A DNA stretch of 64,000 nt from Bacteroidales bacterium (GTDB lineage: Bacteria > Bacteroidota > Bacteroidia > Bacteroidales > UBA932), in the NCBI GenBank assembly GCA_017427385.1, contig JAFRSW010000020.1, positions 29,422-93,421 of the forward strand, written 5' to 3'. A model generated the notes under the pieces. It worked only from the letters and a program-made list of their open reading frames with translations, made no database searches and was not told the origin of the DNA. A program made the position numbers and the translations under genes. Shown here piece after piece: positions 25,835 through 38,051 of this stretch. How positions within the stretch are numbered: the stretch's first letter is position 1; every line of letters starts with the position of its first letter.

Positions 25835-27817
25835 ATGAACAAAAACACCAAGAGTTTTCAACAATTCCTCCTTCTTCTTTGCAGTTTTGCACTTGCTTTC
25901 TCTTTGAGCGCGTCCGCCCAGGACCTCAAACCAGCCAAAGACAAAGCCACGAAAAAGTATGGTTATCAGGGCAAAGGCACTAAGACATGGGTGATTCCGC
26001 CCAGTTTCGACGATGCCAAGAAGTTCGTCGACGGTACGGCAGAAGTGGAGATTGACGGTCACTGGGGATTGATCGACCAGGCCGGAAACATGATATTCCC
26101 CGCAATCTACGACAATATAGGCAAGTTCGACAAGAACGGCTACTGCGAACTCATGCGCAAAGTGAACGGCACCAAACTGCGCGGCATCGCCGACCGGGAC
26201 GGACGCATAGTCATCCCCGTGGAGGCGCGTGGCGTTGACGTAGACCGCAGCGGCGAGTTCATGTATGCAGAATACGACACTGAAGTGCCAGGATTCAAAG
26301 CAGAAGCAATGTGGGGTATTTACGACAATCAAGGAAGGGAACTGCTGAGCCCGCAACTGTCCTACACTCCCACGTTCAGGGACGGCACGTTCATAGGTAA
26401 ATCCGAAGTCACCGGCCTCTATGGCATCATCGGCTACGACGGAACGGTGCTGCAGCCCTTCCAGTATCTGAACATAATCCGGTCTTCCGGCTCATTCAAA
26501 GCTCTTGGCACAGATCTTACTCACTATATTTGGAGTCCTGACCTCAGGGACGGCCAGTCGATGCGCGAGCCCAGAGCCATCAAACCCTACGATCCCCAGG
26601 GCGACCCCGTGCGCGCAGCGGCTTGGCAGAAAGGCCCCATCGGCAGAAGGCTCTATGCCAATATGGTGCGTGTGGTCGAATTCCATACGGGATTCCTTGG
26701 CAGCACTAAAGCGGCCTGCAACATGCTTCACATCGACTGGGGGCGCGGACGCTTCATACGCCTCGAGCCCTGCCTGATATCCGGAAGCATACCCGGTGCC
26801 ATGCGCTACGGCGGAGGCAACCGCTATTACACCCTCAAGGCCCTGCTCTACGAAGCGGACGGCACATTCGTCCAGGAAGTCTGCAGCCGCGGATGGCTTG
26901 AGGGCGACTTCAGCGAAGGCGCCATCTACAATGCCGACGGCAAACAGCGCTGGGCCATCATGGCGAACCCCAATGCCCTTGGTCTCCCCGCCTACACCAT
27001 GGATATCCACGACTATCGCGCTTTCGGCCACGAGGATGTGTTCGAAGGCCTCGGATTCAGCATTTCGGAGCTCTCAAAACTGCAAAGGCTCTACGATTTC
27101 ACTACCCGCTGCAAAGACATCTACGAGACGGAGAACGTGGGCGTCAATTCATATATTCCCCGCATGCCGAGTTCCGTACATGCAAGGGCAGAGCTCGCTG
27201 CCTCTAAATCCCACATCTTCCACTATGCATTCCATATGGGAGACGTCGTGAACTGCGCAGTCCGGCATAAAGACGGCAAGGATTTCGTAGAACTTTTCCC
27301 GGACCTTACCTGCATTTATAAAGACAGGATCGACGATCCTTCCTACACCATGTCCGAAAGGGAGGAAGTGATTTACTGGGGCCCCAACAACGCCCGTACC
27401 GTCAGGCTGAGCCTGGAGGCTATGACGCACAATCCGGAGAAATATACCCTGGACGATTCGCACGGAACCGGTTACTCATACATGCTTGTGCTTAACATGT
27501 TCGAAGAAGACGGAACATGGCTCCGCACGCTTGCAGCAGCCCCCTGGGCCGATTATTTCCAGGATGGAATCCTGGTCTTCGAGCCTCTGGGAATCGCTAT
27601 GATAACTCCTTTCCGCGGGCACAAAGGCGGTGCCGGCAAGCCTCAGGGCTCCGGTATGGGACAGCCCAGCCGCACCGGCGGGAATACCGTTGAATCGCAT
27701 GGAGGATCTCGTGAAAGCGCAGGCGTGGCCGACAATTCCAAACCTGCTCCCGCTCCAGGCGAACTCCAGCCTCTCCCCCATACGCTTTCGGCTCTGGAAG
27801 CCGCTGTCCGCATTTAA
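25835..27817 (+). CDS. Secreted WG-repeat protein of unknown function
   Basis: The 660-residue product starts at 25835 ([11 protein letters not shown]) with a signal peptide ending near SASAQ. The N-terminal 200 residues contain WG-type repeats: [54 protein letters not shown] and [18 protein letters not shown]. These form beta-propeller-like or repeat surfaces of unknown role. The middle and C-terminal parts are not recognised; the end is rich in Gly, Ser and Pro (about 610-650). It stands alone between divergent and convergent neighbours and ends at a strong bidirectional terminator shared with dnaK. Confidence 0.75.
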   Translation: MNKNTKSFQQFLLLLCSFALAFSLSASAQDLKPAKDKATKKYGYQGKGTKTWVIPPSFDDAKKFVDGTAEVEIDGHWGLIDQAGNMIFPAIYDNIGKFDKNGYCELMRKVNGTKLRGIADRDGRIVIPVEARGVDVDRSGEFMYAEYDTEVPGFKAEAMWGIYDNQGRELLSPQLSYTPTFRDGTFIGKSEVTGLYGIIGYDGTVLQPFQYLNIIRSSGSFKALGTDLTHYIWSPDLRDGQSMREPRAIKPYDPQGDPVRAAAWQKGPIGRRLYANMVRVVEFHTGFLGSTKAACNMLHIDWGRGRFIRLEPCLISGSIPGAMRYGGGNRYYTLKALLYEADGTFVQEVCSRGWLEGDFSEGAIYNADGKQRWAIMANPNALGLPAYTMDIHDYRAFGHEDVFEGLGFSISELSKLQRLYDFTTRCKDIYETENVGVNSYIPRMPSSVHARAELAASKSHIFHYAFHMGDVVNCAVRHKDGKDFVELFPDLTCIYKDRIDDPSYTMSEREEVIYWGPNNARTVRLSLEAMTHNPEKYTLDDSHGTGYSYMLVLNMFEEDGTWLRTLAAAPWADYFQDGILVFEPLGIAMITPFRGHKGGAGKPQGSGMGQPSRTGGNTVESHGGSRESAGVADNSKPAPAPGELQPLPHTLSALEAAVRI

Positions 27818-27820
27818 ACT

Positions 27821-27856
27821 AAAGAAAGCGTCCGAAGTGATTCGGACGCTTTCTTT
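27821..27856. terminator. Bidirectional terminator between the WG-repeat gene and dnaK
   Basis: A perfect 16-bp inverted repeat (AAAGAAAGCGTCCGAA and its complement) flanks a GTGA loop. A and T runs at the two ends make it an intrinsic terminator in both directions, fitting the convergent genes on either side. Confidence 0.9.
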
Positions 27857-27871
27857 AATTGTTATTACCGA

Positions 27872-29791
<1,920 letters not shown>

Positions 29792-29882
29792 AATATGTGT
29801 CCTTTTTACTTATTATCTGCAATTCTGTCACCCTGGGGCGACGCTTTTCTTTATAACGAAAGCTGTGCCACCGGGCGAAAAC

Positions 29883-29895
29883 TGACAAATTGTCA
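29883..29895. promoter_or_regulatory. Perfect 13-bp inverted repeat between dnaK and the pseudouridine synthase gene
   Basis: TGACAA-A-TTGTCA is a perfect palindrome immediately upstream of the TATCTTTG box, where it would overlap the spacer or -33 region. It could be an operator for one or both divergent genes; no known factor is assigned. Confidence 0.4.
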
Positions 29896-29896
29896 T

Positions 29897-29904
29897 TATC
29901 TTTG
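29897..29904 (+). promoter_or_regulatory. -7 box (TATCTTTG) of the pseudouridine synthase gene
   Basis: TATCTTTG lies 7 nt before the ATG at 29912, consistent with a leaderless or almost leaderless transcript. Confidence 0.6.
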
Positions 29905-29911
29905 CACTGCA

Positions 29912-30607
29912 ATGGATTACGCAGACATAGCATCCCGCATAGTTTACGAAGACAACCACCTCCTGGTCATAGACAAGAAGGTGGGCGAAATAGTGCAGGG
30001 AGACAAGACGGGCGATACTCCCCTCTCCGAAACTCTGAAAGCCTTCATCAAGGAACGCGACAACAAACCGGGAAATGTGTTCATGGGCGTGCCGCACCGC
30101 CTGGACAGGCCTGTGAGCGGGCTATGCGTATTTGCAAAGACATCCAAGGCACTGGAAAGGCTGAATGCCATGTTCCGGGACGGCGAGGTTCACAAGACCT
30201 ACCTGGCGCTATGCTGTGCCGCTCCTGAACAAAAGGAAGGTCTGCTGGAAGACTGGATGGAGCGCAACGAGAAACTGAACAAGAGTTTCATCACACGCAA
30301 GCCCGGGCCCAAAGCGAAGCTCGCCAAACTGCGCTACCGTCACGTTGGCGACACCGACCGCTACCATCTTCTGGAAGTGGAACTCCTCACCGGAAGGCAT
30401 CACCAGATACGCTGCCAGCTCGCCCACATAGGCTGCCCCATCAAGGGAGACCTGAAATACGGCGCACCCCGTTCCAATCCCGACGGAGGCATATGCCTGC
30501 AGGCTCACAGCATCACTTTCCTTCATCCCGTGAAGAAGGAACAACTTCATCTGGAGGCAACTTTACCTCAATCTTGGAAAGTTCCGGACGGGGTTTTTGA
30601 AGCCTGA
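29912..30607 (+). CDS. RluA-family RNA pseudouridine synthase
   Basis: The 231-residue protein isomerises uridine to pseudouridine in an RNA. It carries the family signature HRLDRPVSG with catalytic Asp65, followed by KTYLALC and TGRHHQIRCQLA (about 165-176). There is no N-terminal S4 domain, so it is the short type, and the target (rRNA or tRNA position) is not predictable. The start at 29912 is set by the upstream -7 box and by the lack of homology further upstream in the open frame. Its 3' 95 bp overlap the convergent AraC-type gene. Confidence 0.92.
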   Translation: MDYADIASRIVYEDNHLLVIDKKVGEIVQGDKTGDTPLSETLKAFIKERDNKPGNVFMGVPHRLDRPVSGLCVFAKTSKALERLNAMFRDGEVHKTYLALCCAAPEQKEGLLEDWMERNEKLNKSFITRKPGPKAKLAKLRYRHVGDTDRYHLLEVELLTGRHHQIRCQLAHIGCPIKGDLKYGAPRSNPDGGICLQAHSITFLHPVKKEQLHLEATLPQSWKVPDGVFEA

Positions 30608-31574
30608 GCCTGGAAAGCATGTCGGACGGGGTCTCGTCCATGAATATCTTGAAACACATATTGTAGGTGACCTGTGAGTGGAACCCGGACATGAAGGCCA
30701 GTTCTATAACCTTCAGCCAGGGATCCGCCCTCATCAGTTCCACCGAATAAAGAACCCTGTGCCAGTTCACGTACTGACGGAAATTCTTTGAAGTGAACTT
30801 GTTGATCGCGCGGCTGATGTAAACCTTATTCAGTTTCAGCGTATCCGCCATCTTTTCCATAGTGAACCTGTCGTCGAGATAGGGCTTATGGTCCCGCATG
30901 AACTGTTCTATACGCCTGTAAGACTTTGACAGGATGGCATTGTCCACTTCGGGTATGGCGTCCGACATGCGGCCGCTGGTTAGCAATATAGTCTGTATCC
31001 TGCGTTCTTTCCGCTCTCCTATCATGATGGTCCTGCCTGAATATGCACGCACATGCAGCAGGATATCCAACACCAGAAGGAAAACCGAAGCCGCCAGCAT
31101 CACCATGGCATCTGCATCACAGCGCACCAGGGTTATTACCCCCACGCAGGACGCCAGGATGAAAAACGAGTAGACAGTCCTGGAATCTTCTTCCGCACAG
31201 CACCAGGCGGCATCCTTACGAAAGATTGCCGACGGCTCCTTGTATTTGCACATCATGCATCTGACCGCATAGATGAGCGTAAAAACAACCGTCGGCAGCA
31301 GGAACAGGTATTCGACGGTCATTGTTTCGCCCAAAGCAAGCGCGGCACCAAGGTAGTACAATGAGCATACCGCGCTGAAACGGGCGGAACTCATGGGATC
31401 GTCTCGCGTGAGCGGATACGCGATATAGATGACCGCGGCCGCGAGCAGATAGCAACAGAGGCGCATTTCCATACCGTCCGGTTCTTTAGTTGCCAGATCC
31501 AGCATAAAAAGCATTATGAACAAAGCAACAGGAAGCACCCGGAGCATCAGATGAATTGTAAAGATTCTTTTCAT
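30513..31574 (-). CDS. Membrane-anchored AraC-family transcriptional regulator
   Basis: The 353-residue protein has several hydrophobic segments in its first half (about 8-27, 38-52, 65-105, 133-172), followed by an AraC-type double helix-turn-helix domain (about 232-325): MEKMADTLKLNKVYISRAIN and the second motif VIELAFMSGFHSQVTYNMCFKIFMDETPSDM. This looks like a sensor in the membrane coupled to DNA binding, a layout common in Bacteroidota. The ligand and targets are unknown. The C-terminal 95 bp lie within the convergent pseudouridine synthase gene, covering the Pro/Lys-rich tail after the HTH. Confidence 0.82.
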   Translation of the reverse strand: MKRIFTIHLMLRVLPVALFIMLFMLDLATKEPDGMEMRLCCYLLAAAVIYIAYPLTRDDPMSSARFSAVCSLYYLGAALALGETMTVEYLFLLPTVVFTLIYAVRCMMCKYKEPSAIFRKDAAWCCAEEDSRTVYSFFILASCVGVITLVRCDADAMVMLAASVFLLVLDILLHVRAYSGRTIMIGERKERRIQTILLTSGRMSDAIPEVDNAILSKSYRRIEQFMRDHKPYLDDRFTMEKMADTLKLNKVYISRAINKFTSKNFRQYVNWHRVLYSVELMRADPWLKVIELAFMSGFHSQVTYNMCFKIFMDETPSDMLSRLRLQKPRPELSKIEVKLPPDEVVPSSRDEGK

Positions 31575-31610
31575 TATAATGGTTTTTTGTTATCGGCGGC
31601 CAAGTTATAA

Positions 31611-31648
31611 CAAAAACCCGCTCAGGAGGTAGTCCTGAACGGGGGTAA
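31611..31648 (-). terminator. Intrinsic terminator downstream of the YitT genes
   Basis: On the minus strand the CCCGTTCAGGA/TCCTGAGCGGG arms (31617-31627 and 31633-31643, one G-T-type mismatch) enclose a 5-nt loop and are followed by TTTTTG. It lies between the last YitT gene and the AraC-type gene, ending the leuS-YitT operon. Confidence 0.75.
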
Positions 31649-31700
31649 AAACTAAAATAAATGTTTGCGGTACGATAAAGATTTTACCTACATAAAAAAC

Positions 31701-32633
31701 CTACATTTTTTTCTTTATAACATCGAATCCCTTTCCATAAACACCGGTGACCGAACTGACCGACAGGAAAGCATCCGGGTCGATGGTCTTGATGTAGCGC
31801 AGCAGCAGGTTAAGGTCAGCCTTTCGGGTGAGCACCATCAGCACCTCCGTGTTCTCCTTGGTATACCAGCCCTTGCCGTCCAGCACCGTCACACCCCTGT
31901 GCAGGTCTTTGGTAATAGCATCCGCGATCTCGGCGTAGTGCTTGGAAAGGATGAAGAGCTGAACGCTCTGGCGGGAACCGGAGATTACAAGATCCAGCAC
32001 CGTACTGTTGATGGTTATGAGGATAAAACCATACACCACCGTGGTCAGTTTCTCCACAAAAGGCACAAGATCGCCCGAAGGCTTGTATGAAGGCACCAGG
32101 AGGGAAGAAAGGATGATCACCACATCCATATAAAGGATGAGGCGGCCCGGAGAAACGTTGTGGTACTTGTTCACCATCAGAGCGATGATATCCGTGCCAC
32201 CGGTACTGCCGCCGGCGACCATGGTAAACCCTATTCCTACCCCGGTCATGATACCGCCCATGATGGTACTCATCAGTTTGCCGTTGTCCAGGGCTATGGC
32301 CTGGATGAAATCGGCAGGAATAATGGTCTGGAAAACATTCAAACCTATGGATGCCAGTACCGTGGCAAAGATGGTTTTCCATCCGAAGCCGAAACCGAGC
32401 ACGAACAGCGCAGCCACGATCAGCGCCACGTTGATCACGAAGTAGGAATAACCTATCTTGATGACCCCGTGGGTAGCATACTGCAGTATTGCGGAAAGAC
32501 CTGTTATTCCGCCGCCAACCAGATTGTTGGAAACCAGGAAAATGCTCCACCCGAGTACATACATCAGGATGCCGAATGTAACCAGGGCATATTCCTTGAC
32601 CGTACGGCCGATGCTATTCTTGTTTATCACCAT
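31701..32633 (-). CDS. YitT-family membrane protein (DUF161/DUF2179), copy 1
   Basis: This 310-residue protein has about five to six membrane segments in residues 10-200 with the conserved [18 protein letters not shown] loop (about 145-162), then a cytosolic DUF2179 domain (about 225-305) with the DGKGWYTKENTEVLMVLTRK and VTGVYGKGFD motifs. The transported substrate of this family is not established. The start at 32633 overlaps the second YitT gene by 20 bp; an upstream extension would overlap far more. It is the last gene of the operon and followed by a terminator. Confidence 0.88.
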   Translation of the reverse strand: MVINKNSIGRTVKEYALVTFGILMYVLGWSIFLVSNNLVGGGITGLSAILQYATHGVIKIGYSYFVINVALIVAALFVLGFGFGWKTIFATVLASIGLNVFQTIIPADFIQAIALDNGKLMSTIMGGIMTGVGIGFTMVAGGSTGGTDIIALMVNKYHNVSPGRLILYMDVVIILSSLLVPSYKPSGDLVPFVEKLTTVVYGFILITINSTVLDLVISGSRQSVQLFILSKHYAEIADAITKDLHRGVTVLDGKGWYTKENTEVLMVLTRKADLNLLLRYIKTIDPDAFLSVSSVTGVYGKGFDVIKKKM

Positions 32634-33558
32634 TGTCTTTTTTCTTCTTTCTGGAATTCGAGATACCTGCTTTGATTTCCTCAAAACCCTCGCCATATAC
32701 ACCGCCGACCGGATTGACTGTCATGAAGGCCCTCTCATCCGTCTCCTTGATGAACTTGGAGACCTCCGGGACCTCGTTGCGGCGCATGAGCAGCAACAGA
32801 ACATCCTTTTCCTGCTTCGTATACCAGCCTATAGCCTTCAGCACCGTTACTCCGCGCTCCATCTTCCTGGTGATGTAATCCGCAATCTCTTTATGCTTGG
32901 ACGAGAAAACCAGCAACTGAACCGCCCCCCTGTCGCCCACGACCACAAAATCGATTACGCAGGCATAGGCGGCCATCATGATATAACCATACATCATGTC
33001 ACCGAACGCCCTGCCCGGCAGGAAGAGTATGGAAGTGATGATGATGAAGTCGGTGATGAGGAACATCCTGCTGAGTGCCACCGGCCAGTACTTGTTCACT
33101 ATAAGGGCCACGATATCCGTGCCGCCAGTGCTTCCGCCCTTGCGTATGGTAAGGCCTATACCCACAGCCTCCAGCACACCGGAAATAACGGGGATCATTA
33201 TCTTCTCGGGAACATAGAAGAAGTTGCCCGGGACTGCCTGAAGGAAACCCAGCCCGGCGAAAACCTTCAGTGCAAGTGCCTGTATGGCAATGCAATACAG
33301 GGTGCGGAAACCAAAACCTATGCCGAAGACCAGAACCGCCAGGATGATCAGGAATGCATTTATGACGGTGAAGGAGTAGGATGCGATGATGGCACCGCCG
33401 GTCGCATACTCGATGACCGCGCAGAGACCCATAAGTCCGCCTGCGGACATCCCGTTAGGAATCATGAAGCATTCCCATGCCACGGTGACGAATAGCACGC
33501 CCAGCGTCATCACCAGATAATCCGTAAGGATGGAGACTACTTTATTCTTTTGTTTCAT
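32614..33558 (-). CDS. YitT-family membrane protein (DUF161/DUF2179), copy 2
   Basis: This 314-residue paralogue of the neighbouring YitT protein keeps the same features: hydrophobic N-terminal half, the [18 protein letters not shown] loop, and a C-terminal DUF2179 domain with [18 protein letters not shown] and [10 protein letters not shown]. It ends in a Lys-rich cytosolic tail. The start at 33558 forms a 4-bp overlap with the leuS stop, so it is translationally coupled to leuS. The two copies probably arose by tandem duplication and may act together. Confidence 0.88.
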   Translation of the reverse strand: MKQKNKVVSILTDYLVMTLGVLFVTVAWECFMIPNGMSAGGLMGLCAVIEYATGGAIIASYSFTVINAFLIILAVLVFGIGFGFRTLYCIAIQALALKVFAGLGFLQAVPGNFFYVPEKIMIPVISGVLEAVGIGLTIRKGGSTGGTDIVALIVNKYWPVALSRMFLITDFIIITSILFLPGRAFGDMMYGYIMMAAYACVIDFVVVGDRGAVQLLVFSSKHKEIADYITRKMERGVTVLKAIGWYTKQEKDVLLLLMRRNEVPEVSKFIKETDERAFMTVNPVGGVYGEGFEEIKAGISNSRKKKKDNGDKQE

Positions 33559-36287
33559 TTTACCACGATGTTGACAATTCTGCCGGGTACCACTATCACC
33601 TTGACAATATTCTGCTCTCCCACCCACTTGGCCGTCTGCTCCATGGCACGCACCTGAGCCTCAACCTCTGCAGGAGATGCGCTCTTCGGCATATCCACCA
33701 TGAAACGGGTCTTTCCGTTGAAAGACACCGGATAAGTCACGTTGTTCTCAACCGTCAGTTCAGCTTTGTATTCGGGGAAAGCGGCAACGGTAACGCTCGT
33801 CGTGTGTCCCAGCCTCTCCCAGAGCTCCTCGGCGATGTGCGGAGCGAAAGGACAAAGCAGCACCACCAGGGGCTCCAGGACTTCACGGGAGTTGCACTTG
33901 AGGTCGGAAAGCTCGTTGACCGCTATCATGAATGCGCTGATGGTGGTGTTGTAGGAGAAGGATTCTATGTCTTCCTGCTCCTTGCCAATCAACTTGTGCA
34001 GGGCCTTGAGTTCCGCGGGAGTCGCCGGTTTATCCGTAACCAGGAAGTTATCCCTGTCGTAGAACAGCCTCCAGAACTTGCGGAGGAAGCGGTTCACGCC
34101 GTCGATGCCTTTGGTATCCCAGGGTTTGCTCTGCTCCACGGGGCCAAGGAACATCTCGTAGAGCCTCAGGGTATCGGCTCCGTAGCTGTCGCAGATATCA
34201 TCGGGGTTCACCACATTGTACATGCTCTTGCTCATCTTCTCCACGGCCCATCCGCAGATGTATTCGCCGTTCTCGAGGATGAACTCCGCATCGTTGTACT
34301 CGGGCCTCCAGGCTTTGAAAGCCTCCAGATCCAGTTTGTCGTTATGCACGATGTTTATGTCCACGTGGATTTCGGTGGTCTCGTACTGGTCCTTTAGGCC
34401 GAGGGATACGAACTTGTTGGTGCCTACCACTCGGTACACGAAGTTCGAGCGTCCCTGAATCATACCCTGGTTCACCAGCTTGCGGAAAGGCTCATCCTCG
34501 CATACGTAGCCGAGGTCGTAGAGGAACTTGTTCCAGAAGCGGGAATAGATCAGGTGGCCGGTTGCGTGCTCCGTGCCGCCCACATACAGGTCAACGTTCC
34601 TCCAGTATTTATCCGCCTCCGCACTCACGAGAGCCTTGTCGTTGTGGGGATCCATGTAGCGCAGATAATACGCGCTGGAGCCCGCGAATCCCGGCATGGT
34701 GCTGGTTTCGAGAGGATGTCCCCCGTATGTCCAGTCCTTGGCACGAGCCAGCGGCGGTTCACCGTTCTTGGACTTGTAGGATTCGATTTCCGGAAGGAGG
34801 AGAGGCAGGTCCTCGTCCGGCATCGGCGTGGCTATGCCATCCTTGTAGTAGATGGGGAAAGGCTCGCCCCAGTAGCGCTGACGGCTGAAGATGGCGTCGC
34901 GAAGACGGTAGTTGGTCTTGCGCCTGCCAAGCCCGTGGGCCTCAACGTAGTCCTTGGCGGCCTCGATGGCCTCTTTCACGTTCATTCCGTTCAGGAAGCC
35001 GGAATTGATCATCACGCCTTCTTTTGCATCGAAGCTCTGCTCGCTCACGTCCGCACCTTCAATCAGGGGGATGATGGGAAGGCCGAACTTCTTGGCAAAG
35101 GCATAGTCCCGGCTGTCGTGCGCAGGCACCGCCATGATGGCACCGGTGCCGTAACCCGCCAGCACATACTCGGAAATCCAAATGGGCACCTTCTCCCCTG
35201 TGAGGGGATTGATGCCGTAAGAGCCTGAGAATACACCGGTTACGGTTTTGGTTTCGGCGATGCGCTCACGCTCGGTCTTCTTCTTGACTTCCTTTATATA
35301 TGCTGCCACCGCCTCTTTCTGTTCAGGGGTGGTGAGTTCATCTACGAGTTCGCTTTCCGGCGCAAGCACCATGAAGGTCACTCCGAACACGGTATCCGCA
35401 CGGGTGGTGAAGATGGTGATGGGCTTGTGAATGTCTCCGCAAACGGTGTCGAACACCATCTCGGTGCCCTCGCTGCGGCCTATCCAGTTGCGCTGCATCT
35501 CCTTGAGGGAATCAGACCAATCCAGAGTCTCCAGGCTGTCCAGCAGGCGGCCGGCATAAGCCGACACGCGGAGCTGCCACTGGGTCATCTTCTTCTGCTC
35601 CACCGGGAAACCGCCGCGGACGGAAAGGCCGTCCTTGACCTCGTCGTTGGCGAGCACGGTGCCCAGGCCTTCACACCAGTTGACGGACGTTTCTCCCTGA
35701 TATGCAATGCGATAGCGCATCAGGATGTCGGATTTTTTCTTCGCGGAAGCCTTCTTCCAGGCCTCGGGGGTGATGTCGTCGTAACCGGTAGATTCGAATT
35801 TGGCGATCAACTCATTGATAGGGCGTGCCTTGTCCATCTCGGGATCGTACCAGCTCTTGAACATGCGGATGAAAGCCCACTGCGTCCACTTGTAATAATC
35901 GGGATCGCATGTGCGGAAGGAACGGTCCCAGTCGAAGGAGAAACCTATACGGTCCAGCTGACTGCGGTAGCGAGCCACATTGTCGGTGGTCGTCTTCTCC
36001 GGATGCTGGCCGGTCTGGATGGCATACTGCTCTGCGGGAAGGCCGAAGGCATCGTACCCCATTGGATGGAGCACGTTGAAGCCCTTCAGCCGCTTGTAGC
36101 GGGCATAGATGTCGCTCGCTATGTAGCCCAGGGGATGCCCCACGTGCAATCCCGCACCCGAAGGATAAGGGAACATGTCCAGCACATAGAACTTGGGTTT
36201 GGAAGGATCCTCGACTGTCTTGTAGGTCTTATCCTCCGCCCAGCGTTTCTGCCATTTCTTCTCGATACTTCTGAAATCGTAATCCAT
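33555..36287 (-). CDS. leuS: Leucyl-tRNA synthetase
   Basis: LeuS charges tRNA-Leu. The 910-residue class I synthetase shows the HIGH-type motif HVGH within [16 protein letters not shown] (about 41-56), a CP1 editing domain with [13 protein letters not shown], and the KMSKS motif in EKMSKSMYN (about 660). The anticodon-binding and C-terminal domains are complete. It is preceded by the M28-like/TonB gene (5 nt gap), probably in one transcript starting at the SPOR lipoprotein. Confidence 0.98.
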   Translation of the reverse strand: MDYDFRSIEKKWQKRWAEDKTYKTVEDPSKPKFYVLDMFPYPSGAGLHVGHPLGYIASDIYARYKRLKGFNVLHPMGYDAFGLPAEQYAIQTGQHPEKTTTDNVARYRSQLDRIGFSFDWDRSFRTCDPDYYKWTQWAFIRMFKSWYDPEMDKARPINELIAKFESTGYDDITPEAWKKASAKKKSDILMRYRIAYQGETSVNWCEGLGTVLANDEVKDGLSVRGGFPVEQKKMTQWQLRVSAYAGRLLDSLETLDWSDSLKEMQRNWIGRSEGTEMVFDTVCGDIHKPITIFTTRADTVFGVTFMVLAPESELVDELTTPEQKEAVAAYIKEVKKKTERERIAETKTVTGVFSGSYGINPLTGEKVPIWISEYVLAGYGTGAIMAVPAHDSRDYAFAKKFGLPIIPLIEGADVSEQSFDAKEGVMINSGFLNGMNVKEAIEAAKDYVEAHGLGRRKTNYRLRDAIFSRQRYWGEPFPIYYKDGIATPMPDEDLPLLLPEIESYKSKNGEPPLARAKDWTYGGHPLETSTMPGFAGSSAYYLRYMDPHNDKALVSAEADKYWRNVDLYVGGTEHATGHLIYSRFWNKFLYDLGYVCEDEPFRKLVNQGMIQGRSNFVYRVVGTNKFVSLGLKDQYETTEIHVDINIVHNDKLDLEAFKAWRPEYNDAEFILENGEYICGWAVEKMSKSMYNVVNPDDICDSYGADTLRLYEMFLGPVEQSKPWDTKGIDGVNRFLRKFWRLFYDRDNFLVTDKPATPAELKALHKLIGKEQEDIESFSYNTTISAFMIAVNELSDLKCNSREVLEPLVVLLCPFAPHIAEELWERLGHTTSVTVAAFPEYKAELTVENNVTYPVSFNGKTRFMVDMPKSASPAEVEAQVRAMEQTAKWVGEQNIVKVIVVPGRIVNIVVK

Positions 36288-36292
36288 ATATC

Positions 36293-37510
36293 TTATTTCT
36301 TTGCTTTTTTCAATTTAAATTCGACATTGAGCGTAAGCTGGCTCCGAACCGGCTTTCCTCCGAGTTTGCCGGGCTTCCAGTCCGGTGAGGCCTCAATCAC
36401 GCGCACAGCCTCGTCATCCAGCGAAGGATGCACTCCCTTAACCACCTTCACATCCCGCACCTTGCCCTTCTCGTCTATCACAAAACTAACCTGCACCCTG
36501 CCGCGTATGCCGTTCTCCACGGCATACTGGGGATATCTCAAATAGGTATAGACCCAGCGAGCGAGGAAGAAGGAAGGATCTGAAGAGCCGAAGAATGCAG
36601 GCTTGACATCGCAGTCGGAGAATGCAACCAGCGGCACTCCGGACGGATCCGAATCGGGCCTGAACCTGGGTGCAGGGCCGTTTGCGAGCGACAGGGAGAA
36701 ATTGTAGAAATACTCGCACTGGCGGGTCATCTCTTCATACTCCAGAGGATCGGTTCCCGTACGGTAGACCTTGCCGGGTTCCAGGGTAGTGAACAGAATG
36801 GAAGGAATCTCCTTGCCATAAAATGAACGGAAGTCGGAAATCCCGGGTTCCACCGTGGTGACCGTGGGTCTGGCAGGCTGAAGAGATTCCGCCATCAGCC
36901 CCACGATATGGTTCATATCTGCATTGGAACCGGAATATGCATACAAGCCGCGGTTGGGATTGTCGAAATAATCCAGGCCGATGTATGCATCTATCAGCGG
37001 TGTTTCCGGGAACGCCCTGTTCAGGAAATACCAGGAGCCCGCATTGGCATCGTCCGCTCCCCCGAAAGCTGCAATCAGCACGGAACGCTGAAGCAATACA
37101 CGGTTTGTGCTCAGTTTTTCCGCCAGGCTCATAAGTGCCGCCAGGCCGGAACCGTTGGACGCAGAAAGGCGTGTGCCTATCACTATGTAGCGGTTACGGA
37201 GTTGCCTGCCATAGCCCGGGATCCAGGCGAGGACATTCCGGAAAGTGGCCGTGTCGCCGTTTTCGCGCTTGATGCCGAAGTGGGTATAATCCGAACTTTC
37301 ATACAGTTCCATACCCTTGGAAGCCAGCCTGTGCGACACGAATTCTGCCAGGGCATCCTCCCCTTTGAGGGCTGAAATGGAATCAGCCACGCTGCGGAGC
37401 CCCTGTGCTTCTTCTCCGGCAAACAATTCCGAATAGCCCTGCGCAGATGCAGACAGGGCCATGATGATCGTAATTACAAAAAGTGCAAAACGCTTCATTT
37501 GCTTATTCAT
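36293..37510 (-). CDS. Secreted M28-peptidase-like protein fused to a TonB C-terminal domain, probably inactive as a peptidase
   Basis: The 405-residue exported protein (signal peptide ending near ALSASAQ, residue 24) has an M28-type fold at about 45-275 and a TonB C-terminal domain at about 318-400 ([21 protein letters not shown] and [11 protein letters not shown]). The positions that should hold the zinc ligands and catalytic Glu are changed: TRLSAS for AHYDS (113-118), SNGSG for DNASG, AFGGADD for AFxxEE (148-154), and SDF for SDH (226). Only the Asp in IGLDYF remains. A start at 37498 (MKRFAL) is also possible and avoids the 8-bp overlap with the upstream gene. Confidence 0.75.
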   Translation of the reverse strand: MNKQMKRFALFVITIIMALSASAQGYSELFAGEEAQGLRSVADSISALKGEDALAEFVSHRLASKGMELYESSDYTHFGIKRENGDTATFRNVLAWIPGYGRQLRNRYIVIGTRLSASNGSGLAALMSLAEKLSTNRVLLQRSVLIAAFGGADDANAGSWYFLNRAFPETPLIDAYIGLDYFDNPNRGLYAYSGSNADMNHIVGLMAESLQPARPTVTTVEPGISDFRSFYGKEIPSILFTTLEPGKVYRTGTDPLEYEEMTRQCEYFYNFSLSLANGPAPRFRPDSDPSGVPLVAFSDCDVKPAFFGSSDPSFFLARWVYTYLRYPQYAVENGIRGRVQVSFVIDEKGKVRDVKVVKGVHPSLDDEAVRVIEASPDWKPGKLGGKPVRSQLTLNVEFKLKKAKK

Positions 37511-38027
37511 TTACAAGAATCCATACATCCTTTGGGCAGAACGATTCCGTCCGCACCTTCCGGAGATTATCCCATAAATGTGCCAAAGCGTCTGTTCCCC
37601 CTACACCGACGGCGATAAAGCCGTTTCCGTAAGGGATTTTTACCACCTCATAACCGGCATTAGCTATCTTGGATGCCAGCCAGGAGGCGTTGTCGGCATT
37701 CCAGAATGCGCCGACTATGATATAATAACGTTTGTCGAGTCCTTTTGTGTCCGCACGTCGGAGACTGGCCAAAGGCAGAAAAACCTCGCCGGATTTCTTG
37801 ATCTCGTCGAGGATGGCCAGCGAATCCGCCTTTGCCTTCTCTATGCGGCTCAGGGAGTCCATGCGGGCCTGATGAGCCGCTTCTTCGCGTTGGATCACTT
37901 CCTGCTTTGCGGCGATTTCGTCGGATGTGGGCCGGCCAGCCAGCCTGCGGAACGCATCGCATCCCTGGAGCACCGACGTACCCAGCATCACGAGCAGCAT
38001 TCCCGATATGAACTTTCCTTTAATCAT
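37503..38027 (-). CDS. SPOR-domain lipoprotein
   Basis: The 174-residue product has a lipoprotein signal (VLQGC, Cys23), a helical Ala/Glu/Lys-rich linker (about 35-80) that could be coiled coil, and a C-terminal SPOR-like domain (about 98-172) with RYYIIVGAFWNADNASWLASKIANAGYEV. SPOR domains bind peptidoglycan, often at sites of septal remodelling, so an envelope role is probable. The start at 38027 lies 6 nt after a TATATTTG box. It heads the operon with the M28-like gene, leuS and the YitT pair. Confidence 0.8.
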   Translation of the reverse strand: MIKGKFISGMLLVMLGTSVLQGCDAFRRLAGRPTSDEIAAKQEVIQREEAAHQARMDSLSRIEKAKADSLAILDEIKKSGEVFLPLASLRRADTKGLDKRYYIIVGAFWNADNASWLASKIANAGYEVVKIPYGNGFIAVGVGGTDALAHLWDNLRKVRTESFCPKDVWILVNE

Positions 38028-38033
38028 AGCTTA

Positions 38034-38041
38034 CAAATATA
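38034..38041 (-). promoter_or_regulatory. -7 box (TATATTTG) of the SPOR-lipoprotein/leuS operon
   Basis: The minus strand reads TATATTTG with only 6 nt to the ATG at 38027, another probable leaderless start. Confidence 0.6.
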
Positions 38042-38051
38042 GAAAAAAGTA

